From contig JAEOUA010000007.1 of the NCBI GenBank assembly GCA_016839555.1, forward strand, positions 124,001 to 188,000: DNA of 64,000 nucleotides, in the 5' to 3' direction. This document shows, piece by piece, positions 27,595 through 35,823 of the stretch; positions within the stretch are counted from its first letter, which is position 1, and each line of letters starts with the position of its first letter. The DNA comes from Promethearchaeota archaeon (lineage in GTDB: Archaea > Asgardarchaeota > Lokiarchaeia > Sigyniarchaeales > SOKP01). The position numbers and the translations under genes were made by a program. Below the pieces are notes generated by a model that saw only the letters and a program-made list of their open reading frames with translations, was not told the origin of the DNA and ran no database searches.

Positions 27595-28926
27595 TTATTT
27601 ATTATTTTTTACTTTATTAATTAAAACTTTCAAATCTTCAAGCTCTGGTTTAACCGTTTCTAAACCAACTCGTTGGCGAGCGACTTTCGAAAACATAGTA
27701 ACAATCCCTTCTTTTTCAAAAGTGGTTAGTTCATCTTTAAACCCATCAGCAATAAATCCTCTTTCTTTAGCTAAATTACGTAAAATGGTAAACAACTCAA
27801 CTAATCCAATCTTCATAGGACAAAGTTCATAACAAACATAACAATCAAGGCATAACCAAATCGATGGATCTTCAATTACTTTATCAATCTTTCCGTTTAG
27901 AATCTTTTTAACTATTTTTTGTGGATTGAATTCTTGCGGCAAATATTTTGCTACTGGACAGTCATTATTACACGCACCACAAGAATAGCAGGTTTTTAAA
28001 AATTCCAAGTTGAAATATTTCTCTATTTCTTTATTTTTTTGATGGATATCATCGATTTTTTCAAATATACCATTAACTTGAGTTCGATGATACTTCTTTA
28101 TCATATTTTTTATATCTAAGCCTAATGCTATACATAATAATTCCGAATAATAAAGCACGGGAATGTCAAAATCATAATCTAACTTTTTTAATTCTTTCTG
28201 GAGATGATCAAATTGAATAAAACATTGAGGACATCCTACAACAATTACATCAACATTTTCTTTTTTCATACTTTCTAGTTTAGTCAAGACCATTTCTAAC
28301 CCAGAATCAGGATTTCCGGCTCTTGCAAGACTGCCTCCGCAACAATCCATTTTATGAATATAGTCCACGCTTTTTGCTCCAAGATCTTCAATTAATTTAT
28401 CAAACATATGTGGTTCCATAGGATCATCCATTTGTATTTTATTGCTGGGTCGAAGGAAGTGGCATCCATAATGCACTGCAACCCGTAGTCCATTTAATTG
28501 ATATTTAATTTTTTCTTTTATAACATCACTACCCAATTTATGAAAAAATTCAATTAAATGATACACATCTGAAGCACCCTCAACGTGTAAATCAATATTT
28601 TTTAAATATTTATTCATCTTATTCCTGAAATGACTATCGACCTTTATTTCACTCCGGATTCCTTTTAAAGTCTCAAAACATCCATTACATGGAGTTAGTA
28701 TATCTTTTTTGTCTTTTTCAGCTATGCCAAGGTTCCTAGATGCGGTTATATTATAAATTAATTGATTTGAATTTTTAATTCCGTTTGGTTCCGGACAACA
28801 TGAAAATCTATTACTTTCTGTATATTGGATATTGAATGATTCTAAAGCTTTTTTAACGGATATCTCTATAAACGGTAAACGATATGAAATCATACATCCA
28901 GGAAATAAGATTATATTATCTCTAAT
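27595..28926 (-). CDS. HdrB-HdrC fusion (HdrD-like iron-sulfur protein), inferred ATT start
   Basis: An N-terminal HdrB part has two CCG domains, then an HdrC-type ferredoxin with two 4Fe-4S motifs (CYSCGACNNDC, CLDCYVCYELC). The noncubane-cluster motif CX31-39CCX35-36CxxC fits exactly only if the Cys of FPGC is included: C, 31 residues, CC, 35 residues, CNGC. That Cys lies just upstream of the only ATG (28893). The frame contains no ATG, GTG or TTG before the preceding stop, but an ATT at 28924-28926 lies ten bases after GAGG and gives MRDNIILFPGCMISYRLPFIE, the usual HdrB beginning. HdrD-like proteins reduce disulfides or pass electrons. Placement before the GOGAT genes suggests electron supply to glutamate synthase, an inference. 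Confidence 0.82.
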   Translation of the reverse strand: MRDNIILFPGCMISYRLPFIEISVKKALESFNIQYTESNRFSCCPEPNGIKNSNQLIYNITASRNLGIAEKDKKDILTPCNGCFETLKGIRSEIKVDSHFRNKMNKYLKNIDLHVEGASDVYHLIEFFHKLGSDVIKEKIKYQLNGLRVAVHYGCHFLRPSNKIQMDDPMEPHMFDKLIEDLGAKSVDYIHKMDCCGGSLARAGNPDSGLEMVLTKLESMKKENVDVIVVGCPQCFIQFDHLQKELKKLDYDFDIPVLYYSELLCIALGLDIKNMIKKYHRTQVNGIFEKIDDIHQKNKEIEKYFNLEFLKTCYSCGACNNDCPVAKYLPQEFNPQKIVKKILNGKIDKVIEDPSIWLCLDCYVCYELCPMKIGLVELFTILRNLAKERGFIADGFKDELTTFEKEGIVTMFSKVARQRVGLETVKPELEDLKVLINKVKNNK

Positions 28927-29472
28927 TGTTTTGAATCCTCGCTTTGGAAAATATATATATTCTTTAACTATATTATATTTAACTTAAATAACTATATTAT
29001 CTCACATAATATAAAGTTTTCTATTAGATAAAAAAAAAATTTATTTTTACAAAATTATTCTCATATAACATGCGTATATGCAAAGTTATATTGGTTATAT
29101 TATGTATTTTGTAAAAAAATAAGAATATAGAATTAGAATATTTAATTTTTTTCTAATATATTGTTTCATTAATATTTTTTAATATTTTATTCATTTATTG
29201 TTGATCACTTTATTAAAATTCTATTTTTTGCTTTAATTTATTAATAGGTTCTAAATATTTAGATCTGAAAATGTAAAATAAAAATTTTAACTCTCATTCG
29301 AATAAATATTTAATTATTTTGCTATGTTTAAAGATTTTAATAATTTTGTAAATAATTTTATGTTTTCTTCATTATATAGAGTCCCAATTAATTTTAATAT
29401 TGATAAAATTAGCTTTATTTTACAGTATTTCTAAAGATCTTTCTTGTTTTCAATAAAAAAATTGTTGCTATT
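28927..29472. other. Intergenic, AT-rich, no gene seen
   Basis: About 545 bases of very AT-rich sequence between the HdrBC-like gene and the PAS kinase, both on the minus strand. Stops occur frequently in all frames. Apart from the SD and probable promoter of the HdrBC-like gene at its left end, I see no ORF, hairpin, repeat or RNA gene. Confidence 0.6.
28937..28940 (-). promoter_or_regulatory. SD site deciding the ATT start of the HdrBC-like gene
   Basis: GAGG on the minus strand (within GCGAGGATTC), ten bases before the ATT codon at 28924-28926. It supports initiation upstream of the ATG at 28893, so that the conserved FPGC cysteine is translated. Confidence 0.45.
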
Positions 29473-31320
29473 TCAACTGCTTTCTGGAATTAATATAATG
29501 AAATTACTCCCTTTCGAAGAGTCTCCTTTAACATTGTTTTCTACCCAAATATCTCCATTATAGATTTCTAAAATTTTTTTCACTAAGGATAGTCCCAATC
29601 CCATCCTCTTACCTCTATATTTTTTTCTATAATCCCTTTTAAAAATTTTAACTTTCATATCATTCGGTATCCCTCTCCCATTGTCGATAAATTCTATTTT
29701 GTAATAATTAATACTCTTTTTATGTTCTCTTGAAATCTTAATTATAATTTCGATATTTGGATTGACATTATGTTGTATAGCATTGTTTAAGATATTTTCA
29801 AACACCTCTCTTAAGAGATTATCAGCTTGAACAAAAATTTTACCAAAAGGATTTCTAATTTTTATAGAAATTTCTTTATCGGGAAAACTATTTAAAATTA
29901 GTTTTCGTATTTTTTTCAAAACTGCTAAAACCTCTGTTGGGTGAAGATCTTTTATTTTTTTGTCTAATTTTGATAATATTTGAATATTAGATATTAAATT
30001 TACCCCTCTTTTAACTTGTTCATCAATGATTTTCAACATTTTTTTAATATTCTTTCTATTTTCTTTATCTTTTAAATATATCATAGATAAATCATTAGAA
30101 TTCATTATTACTTGGAGAATATTGTTTATGTCATGAGCGAATAAATCCTTATATAATTCAGCTTGATTAAATGCTTCCCGATATTTTTTTTCAGATTTTT
30201 TTAGTTTCTGTTCTGCCTCCTTACGTAAAGTTATCTCACGACTAATTCCAATTGTTTTTATAAAAGTATTGTTTTCATCATGTATACCTCTACCATTATA
30301 TTCCAACCATTTGTATGATCCGTCTCTACATTTAAATCTCACTTCATTTTTCAAAAATTCTTTTTGTTTTACTTTTTCAAAATCATGAAGAACTTTATTT
30401 ATATCTTCAGGATGGACATATTTAAAAGCCACAGTTCCGATTAGCTCTTCGGGAGCGTACCCTAAAACTTTTTTATAAGCTTCATTACAATATAAAAACC
30501 TTCCTTCGTGATCATTTATAGAAATTAAATCATTTATGTTTTTAGAAATTAATTGATATAATTCTTTGGAAATTTCTGATTCCTGTAACATCTCTTTATA
30601 TTCGGTAAGCTCCCGAACGAAAACGGCAATTATTGGCTGGTTCTGTAACTTAATTTTGACTAAAGTAGTTTCAGCAGGAAATGTGCTTCCATCTTTTCGC
30701 TTGTGCATTCCGATTACTTTAGTATGCTCACCGAATGCTAATTTCTCCCAATATCTTTTTTTATGCTCCATAGGAATAACTTCAAGAGCTACATCTGCGG
30801 CATTCAATTGTAAAAACTCTTCTCTTGTGTACCCTGATCTTTTTAATGTTATATCATTTACCATTATAAAATTTCCTTTCAAATCAAGGGCTGCAATAGC
30901 AATACCAGATTTTTCTAACATGATTCTAAAAACTTCTTCAGATTCCTTTAATTCTTGTTCTGCCTTTTTCTTTTCTGTTATATCTTCGGTAATAACCATA
31001 ATTAAATCAGATAATATAGGCTGATAAGTAACATAGAGGATTTTTTCAAGACCCGTGGTTTTAAAAGTATAATTCATTTCTCGGAAGATTTTTACTTTCT
31101 CATTAATACAGTGATTTAAATCTCTTAAAATTTCGGGCTGATTTTTATGGAATATTGAAGCTTTAATACCTAAAATATCTCGGACTTTTCTGTTGGTTAT
31201 ATCTTCAGCAGCTTTATTATAATCTAAAAGAATTAACTCCTTTTCAATGTTTTTCCATATATAAACTGGATATGGAAATAATTTGACTATTGTTTCTAAT
31301 TTCTCTTTTGAAATGTTCAT
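29473..31320 (-). CDS. Soluble multi-PAS histidine kinase
   Basis: A 615-residue cytoplasmic sensor kinase without membrane helices. Three PAS/PAC modules in order end with ITEDITEKKKAEQELKESE (about 1-125), FVRELTEYKEM (about 125-245) and IGISREITLRKEAEQKL (about 250-375). A kinase core follows with the phosphoacceptor in YKDLFAHDINNILQ and an ATPase domain with NILNNAIQHN, DNGRGIP and RGKRMGLGLSLV. The HDINN version of the H box is common in archaeal kinases. No response regulator gene is adjacent, so the partner is unknown. PAS sensing could involve redox, light or small molecules. Confidence 0.92.
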   Translation of the reverse strand: MNISKEKLETIVKLFPYPVYIWKNIEKELILLDYNKAAEDITNRKVRDILGIKASIFHKNQPEILRDLNHCINEKVKIFREMNYTFKTTGLEKILYVTYQPILSDLIMVITEDITEKKKAEQELKESEEVFRIMLEKSGIAIAALDLKGNFIMVNDITLKRSGYTREEFLQLNAADVALEVIPMEHKKRYWEKLAFGEHTKVIGMHKRKDGSTFPAETTLVKIKLQNQPIIAVFVRELTEYKEMLQESEISKELYQLISKNINDLISINDHEGRFLYCNEAYKKVLGYAPEELIGTVAFKYVHPEDINKVLHDFEKVKQKEFLKNEVRFKCRDGSYKWLEYNGRGIHDENNTFIKTIGISREITLRKEAEQKLKKSEKKYREAFNQAELYKDLFAHDINNILQVIMNSNDLSMIYLKDKENRKNIKKMLKIIDEQVKRGVNLISNIQILSKLDKKIKDLHPTEVLAVLKKIRKLILNSFPDKEISIKIRNPFGKIFVQADNLLREVFENILNNAIQHNVNPNIEIIIKISREHKKSINYYKIEFIDNGRGIPNDMKVKIFKRDYRKKYRGKRMGLGLSLVKKILEIYNGDIWVENNVKGDSSKGSNFIILIPESS

Positions 31321-31601
31321 AACTTTTTGAGTATCCTTTAAAGCTGATAAAAACTTTCTCTTATTTCTTTAAGGAAAATAAATGATGATACTAATATTTT
31401 TTAGTATAAAATATCACTTCTTTTATTTAAATATTCATACTATTTTTTATTTAAATGCTATATAACCTTACATTAGGAGAAGTAATTATTAATAATTAGT
31501 TTTAAATTTTGGATTATATTGAAAAAGTTAAAGAAATTGCATAATTATAATATATCAATCTTGATTTCACAAATATATAAAAAATTAGGAGTATAGCAAA
31601 A

Positions 31602-32450
31602 TTAACTTGATGGTCTTTTGCTCCGAATTTCAGTTTTAGGAATATCTTTAAATTTTTGAATTGTTTTTTCTAATTTTACCTTTTGCTCTTCTAATAAATT
31701 TTTATCTTTTGCTAATTTATCTCTTTCTCGTTTGATTATATTTTTTTCATCTTCAATTCTACGATTTTCTTTTTCTAATTGTCTCTTTTCATCTGCCACA
31801 TTTGATTTTTCTCGTGAAATATCTTTAATAATTCTGTCTTTTTTATCCTCTAAATCCTTTATATCAATTGTTAATTGATCTCTCTCATCTTTTAGATTAT
31901 TTATTTTTCTTTGCCAATCTCTTGCTTCATTTTTTAATTTAGAATTATCTCCTCTTAATTTTTTGATTTTATCTTCTTCTTTCTTTCGAGTTTTTTCAAG
32001 ATCTTTTCTTGCATTTTTAAGGTCGTCTTTTAATTGTGCTAGTTTATCTTTTTCATCTTTTAAATCTTTGAATTCATCATCTAATTGTTCTTTCTTTTTT
32101 CTTAACATATCTTTAGTATTTTGAATTTTATCTTTTTCTTTTTCTAGATTCATTTTTTGATTTTCAATGTTATTCTGCATATCTTGTATATTATCTTTTA
32201 TATCATCCTGCTTTTTTAGCATGTTTTTCATATCTAATTCTATAGATTTTCTCTTATTTTCGAGATCTTCAATATTGGTGTTGTATTTCTGAATTTTTTC
32301 GATAGTGTTCTCCCACTCTTCACGTTCTTTTTTAAGCTTATTTCTTTCCTTTTTAAGTTTTTGAAGAAGTTTTTTACTGGGAAGAGCTCTCTCCTTCTCG
32401 ATTGGAGTTTTTTCTTTTATTTGATATTTATTTGGTGTTTTTTCTTGCAT
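31602..32450 (-). CDS. Long coiled-coil protein, divergent from the ubiquitin locus
   Basis: About 282 residues, nearly all Lys/Glu/Asp/Arg-rich heptads from residue ~30 to 270 (for example KEKDKIQNTKDMLRKKKEQL), so a long parallel coiled coil. The track starts at a TTG (32477), but AGTGAAGAAAAGT precedes the ATG at 32450, giving MQEKTPNKYQIKEKTP, which I prefer. No enzymatic motif, signal or membrane segment is seen. Head-to-head placement with the ubiquitin-like gene could mean shared control. Such proteins are common structural or scaffold proteins in Asgard genomes. The role is unknown. Confidence 0.7.
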   Translation of the reverse strand: MQEKTPNKYQIKEKTPIEKERALPSKKLLQKLKKERNKLKKEREEWENTIEKIQKYNTNIEDLENKRKSIELDMKNMLKKQDDIKDNIQDMQNNIENQKMNLEKEKDKIQNTKDMLRKKKEQLDDEFKDLKDEKDKLAQLKDDLKNARKDLEKTRKKEEDKIKKLRGDNSKLKNEARDWQRKINNLKDERDQLTIDIKDLEDKKDRIIKDISREKSNVADEKRQLEKENRRIEDEKNIIKRERDKLAKDKNLLEEQKVKLEKTIQKFKDIPKTEIRSKRPSS

Positions 32451-32598
32451 ACTTTTCTTCACTATATTCTTATACAAAATAATAGAATTTATTTCTTTAG
32501 CAAATTCATGTTTAAAAAAAAACTCATTTATATAGTTTAATTTGTATGTGTGTATTAATAAAAATAGTACTCAATTAAAAATAAGAGGTTTATATAAA

Positions 32599-32967
32599 AT
32601 GAGTTTTGATGAGGAATTTGATGAGGAATTTGACGAAGATCTTGGTGGTCCCTCGGAAAAGGCTCCAAGTAAGAAATTTAAATCGAAAACCCCAGAAATA
32701 AAAGGACCTTCCGGTGGAAAAAAGATTTCCCTCTATTTTACCTCTACAGTAGGTCCAGGAGAAAAGAAACAAAAACTTATGGTTGACAATGCTAATCTTG
32801 TTGATGCAATTAAGGAGACAGTGGGAAATATTTTCGGATTAGACCCTAATGACTTTCATTTATCTTCTGGTGGAGTTACTATGGAAGAATCAAGCCCCTT
32901 GAGCGATTACAATGTAGATGATGGAGATGAAGTATTACTCATTCCTAGCTCAACAGCAGGTAAATAA
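32599..32967 (+). CDS. Ubiquitin-like modifier protein
   Basis: A 122-residue protein with the start set at MSFDEEF. AGAGG lies nine bases upstream, while the track start at 32542 adds an unlikely stretch. Residues 1-42 are acidic, Gly/Ser-rich and probably disordered. Residues ~43-117 form a beta-grasp domain: KISLYFTSTV, KQKLMVDNANLVDAIKETV, then PLSDYNVDDGDEVLLIP, which matches ubiquitin's LSDYNIQKESTLHLVL. The end is SSTAGK with no di-glycine, so conjugation would need the JAMM protease to trim the Lys and expose a single Gly, or the protein acts unconjugated. It heads the run of E1, E2, JAMM and RING-like genes. Confidence 0.88.
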   Translation: MSFDEEFDEEFDEDLGGPSEKAPSKKFKSKTPEIKGPSGGKKISLYFTSTVGPGEKKQKLMVDNANLVDAIKETVGNIFGLDPNDFHLSSGGVTMEESSPLSDYNVDDGDEVLLIPSSTAGK

Positions 32968-32989
32968 ATAATTTATTGGTATTTGGTAA

Positions 32990-33045
32990 TTATTTATTTT
33001 TCAATTATGGAATTTTTTTATTTTTTTAATTTTTTTAAATTATTA
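32990..33045 (+). terminator. T-rich run after the ubiquitin-like gene
   Basis: Several T-tracts (TTATTTTTC, TTTTTTTATTTTTTTAATTTTTTT) follow the stop, the form expected of archaeal oligo-T terminators. It may partly separate the modifier transcript from the E1 gene, so that modifier can be made in excess. Confidence 0.4.
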
Positions 33046-33077
33046 ACCAAGCAATAATTATATAAAGATTTGATTTT

Positions 33078-34304
33078 ATGATAAAAGAATCTGATTTTTT
33101 TAGTGAAATGTTAACCTCAGAAGAACGAGAGCTATATGATAGACAATTCCGTTTAGAAGGGTGGTCTCAAAAGGTCGTTAAGAATTCTCGAGTGTTAATT
33201 ATAGGTATTGGGGGTTTAGGGTGTGAGATAGCTAAAAATCTTGCAATGCTTGGAGTTGGTCATTTAGACTTAGTTGATTTAGATGTTATTGAGTATTCTA
33301 ATTTAAATAGGCAATTATTATTTGCTGGAGCTAAATTGGGTCAGCCGAAAGCCATAGTTGCCGCTGAAAAATTAAAAGAAATAAATCCCAAAATAACTAT
33401 AAAAGCATATCACTCTTCTTTAGAAAGATTAGATCCAATTATTTATAAAAAAGCGGATGTCGTTATTGGCGGACTAGATTCGATGAACGCTCGACTTAAC
33501 CTAAATGCCCATTGTATACGATTTGGAAAACCACTTGTTGATGGAGGTGTAGCTGGATATCATGGACATATGTATACTGTATTTCCATATGTGAATGCAT
33601 GCTATGAATGTAATCCATTGCCTGTAGGTGAAATTGATGACATGGCAGCATGTACGGTGGTCGGCATACCTCGTAAACGTATACATTGTGTATTTAAAGG
33701 TGATATGGCATTTAAAGAAAAATTTGAGCGAGATCCCAATCCGAAGGATATTAATGATATAAAATTTATTCAAAAAGAAGCAAATATATTAGCTGAGAAG
33801 TATGATTTTCTCCCTAAATTCACCAAATCCGATATTTTACAGATTATAGATAGGCATGATCCGGGCATTATCACAATAAATGCCTTAATATCGGCGATGG
33901 AGTCCCATGAGGCTGTAAAAATAATACATTGGATAAACGGACATAAAGCTTTGGGGAGACCAGTGACATCATATGTAGTTTTTAATGCTATGACTATGAA
34001 ATTTTACCATATTGAAAAAAAAAGAAATCCCGAATGTCCTCAATGCGGAAATAATGTAAAAAGAGTAAAAATACAAATAAGAAAGACTTCTCCATGTGAA
34101 AATATTATAAAACTTTTACTAAATAATGGATTTGAATTAGATCCCGATTACGAGCCAATTTTAACCACAATGGATTTTAATAATATCAAAGTAGTGGATT
34201 TGGATAAAACACCGATTGAAAATGATCTTAGGAATTTTGACCTTATAACGGCTGTTGGCTTTAAGAATTTCGGCGAGATTTTTATTACATTAAATTTAGC
34301 ATGA
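33078..34304 (+). CDS. Ubiquitin-activating enzyme E1-like protein (UBA3-like)
   Basis: A 408-residue E1. The adenylation domain has VLIIGIGGLGCEIAKNL near residue 40, DLDVIEYSNLNRQLLF near 70 and VVIGGLDSMNARLNLN near 130. Zinc cysteines are CYEC at 175/178 and CPQC near 322. The likely thioester Cys192 lies in AACTVVGIPRKRIHC, closely following the MCTIASMPRLPEHC region of eukaryotic UBA3. Residues ~330-408 after the zinc pair look like a ubiquitin-fold domain of the kind that recruits E2. It therefore resembles the catalytic subunit of eukaryotic heterodimeric E1s more than bacterial MoeB/ThiF. It activates the modifier encoded upstream by ATP and hands it to the E2 encoded downstream. Confidence 0.92.
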   Translation: MIKESDFFSEMLTSEERELYDRQFRLEGWSQKVVKNSRVLIIGIGGLGCEIAKNLAMLGVGHLDLVDLDVIEYSNLNRQLLFAGAKLGQPKAIVAAEKLKEINPKITIKAYHSSLERLDPIIYKKADVVIGGLDSMNARLNLNAHCIRFGKPLVDGGVAGYHGHMYTVFPYVNACYECNPLPVGEIDDMAACTVVGIPRKRIHCVFKGDMAFKEKFERDPNPKDINDIKFIQKEANILAEKYDFLPKFTKSDILQIIDRHDPGIITINALISAMESHEAVKIIHWINGHKALGRPVTSYVVFNAMTMKFYHIEKKRNPECPQCGNNVKRVKIQIRKTSPCENIIKLLLNNGFELDPDYEPILTTMDFNNIKVVDLDKTPIENDLRNFDLITAVGFKNFGEIFITLNLA

Positions 34305-34403
34305 TTATTCTCTTATAATTTTATTCAAAAAAGTATTTAATAAAAATATATTAGATAGAATTATTACTTAATTTATAAAAATGATATAAAAAGAAGTGAA
34401 ATT

Positions 34404-34931
34404 ATGAGTTTAAGAAGCACGAGGATATCTCAAGATTTTGCGGCATTAAAAAAAATGATAAAAAACGGAACTATAGTCCAATTAAAACCTTGGGATAAAA
34501 AAAACAAGAGTATAGACCATCTTAAGGTTACCATTGAAGGACCAAAAGGAACTGCATATGAGGGGGGATTATTTAGGTTGGAAGTAAAATATCCTCCGCA
34601 ATATCCTAAAGTTCCTCCTTTTCTAAGATTATATACCCCTATTTGGCATCCAAATTTCTGGCCGAAACCCCATGAATATAAAGGGCAGAGAAATATTTGT
34701 TTAGCGTTGATTGATCCCTCATTAATTGGCAAAAAAGGGGGTTGGTCTCCTTCAAAAACTATTGTTACTGTGATCAATGCTATTATTGCGATGTTAAATA
34801 CTCGCGGAAAATATTTTAATCCCACAGATGTTTATAATAAAAAAGCTGCTTTAGAATCTATGAATAAGCGGGATTATTTTGAGAAAAAGGTTAAACATCT
34901 TGTAAAAAAATATGCGAATAAAAAGTGGTGA
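34404..34931 (+). CDS. Ubiquitin-conjugating enzyme E2-like protein
   Basis: A 175-residue UBC-fold protein. The N-terminal helix MSLRSTRISQDFAALKKMI is followed by the sheet containing GPKGTAYEGGLFRLEVKYPPQYPKVPP, a classic E2 signature. His82-Pro-Asn84 is the HPN motif. The active Cys99 is in QRNICLALI, then GGWSPSKTIVTVINAIIAML. The HPN-to-Cys spacing is about seven residues longer than in most eukaryotic E2s because of FWPKPHEYKGQ. It accepts the modifier from E1 as a thioester. It starts 100 bases after the E1 gene with AAGTGAAATT as SD, and twelve bases separate it from the JAMM gene. Confidence 0.94.
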   Translation: MSLRSTRISQDFAALKKMIKNGTIVQLKPWDKKNKSIDHLKVTIEGPKGTAYEGGLFRLEVKYPPQYPKVPPFLRLYTPIWHPNFWPKPHEYKGQRNICLALIDPSLIGKKGGWSPSKTIVTVINAIIAMLNTRGKYFNPTDVYNKKAALESMNKRDYFEKKVKHLVKKYANKKW

Positions 34932-34943
34932 GGAGAAAGGTAG

Positions 34944-35750
34944 ATGGATGAGAATCTAAAAAGAGATTCAATTAAAGAAACATTAAAAAAAAAAGTAAGA
35001 GAGCAATTAAAAGAAGAGCTCAAGAAAGAACTAAAACAAGAGCTTTTGGATGAAATTTATCAAGAATTAATGCAAGAAGAGATCGAATTCAAACAAGAAA
35101 TAACCTCAACCTTTAAAAATAAAATTGATAAAGGGAAATCTATTCAAAAAGCAGAAATGATAAAAGCACCCCAAAAAGTACAACAGATTCAAATTTCTAT
35201 AAAAGCAGTATTAAAAATGACAACCCATGCCTTAAAATATGCAAATAAAAATATACCACGAGAAAACTGGGTGGAGGTCATCGGATTGTTGGCAGGTAAA
35301 GAAAAAGATAACATTCTCCATATTAAGAATGCATATCCAATTGGGCATGGCAATGCAATTCATGTACAAATGGATGAGCGGAGAAATAAAAGAACTGGGC
35401 ATATTAAAGCATATGAAGAGAGTAGAAAAAGAAATTTATTTATTTGTGGATGGTATCATTCTCATCCCTCTTATGGGTGTTTTATGTCAGACGAAGATAT
35501 ATATACCCAAACCGAATATCAGAAACATTGGGAAAAAGCTGTAGCCATAGTGGTTGATCCTTATGAAATAGACGGGACTTCCTATGGATTCCAGGTATTT
35601 CGATGTGATTTAAAAACTCAAAAATGGTATTCCTTACCCTTTGAAATGGAAGAATCCTTAAATGTAAGCTTATTGCCCAAAATTTTAGATTTTGTAAATC
35701 CTATTGTTGATGGAGAAGCATTATTCTTAGAATATGATGAGGAATCATAA
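34944..35750 (+). CDS. JAMM/MPN+ metalloprotease, Rpn11-like deubiquitinase
   Basis: 268 residues. The N-terminal ~70 are a charged helix or coiled coil (REQLKEELKKELKQELLDEI). The C-terminal MPN domain has the full zinc-protease set: Glu111 in VEVIGLLAG, His172 and His174 in YHSHPSYGCF, Ser182 and Asp185 in MSDEDI (HxHx7SxxD). The wording is close to Rpn11's WYHSHPGFGCWLS. In archaeal ubiquitin loci this enzyme trims the modifier precursor and removes it from targets. The start ATG follows GAGGAGAAAGG and lies twelve bases after the E2 stop, so the two are co-transcribed. Confidence 0.93.
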   Translation: MDENLKRDSIKETLKKKVREQLKEELKKELKQELLDEIYQELMQEEIEFKQEITSTFKNKIDKGKSIQKAEMIKAPQKVQQIQISIKAVLKMTTHALKYANKNIPRENWVEVIGLLAGKEKDNILHIKNAYPIGHGNAIHVQMDERRNKRTGHIKAYEESRKRNLFICGWYHSHPSYGCFMSDEDIYTQTEYQKHWEKAVAIVVDPYEIDGTSYGFQVFRCDLKTQKWYSLPFEMEESLNVSLLPKILDFVNPIVDGEALFLEYDEES

Positions 35751-35812
35751 GGAATAATTAAGGTCTATAATTTCACATAATAAAGGGTAATTAAGTGAGG
35801 TATCAGAGTATT

Positions 35813-35818
35813 GGTGAT
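35813..35818 (+). promoter_or_regulatory. SD site deciding the ATT start of the membrane RING-like gene
   Basis: GGTGAT, a full SD core, five bases (TTTCA) before ATT 35824-35826. No ATG, GTG or TTG occurs in this frame between the upstream TGA (35815) and the ATG at 35953, so the placement argues for ATT initiation. Confidence 0.5.
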
Positions 35819-35823
35819 TTTCA

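Noticed and set aside
30566-31024. 152-residue plus-strand ORF
   Set aside because: Antisense to the PAS kinase; Ser/Ile/Phe-rich shadow.
35239-35544. 101-residue plus-strand ORF
   Set aside because: Out-of-frame shadow within the JAMM gene, whose own frame has complete catalytic motifs.
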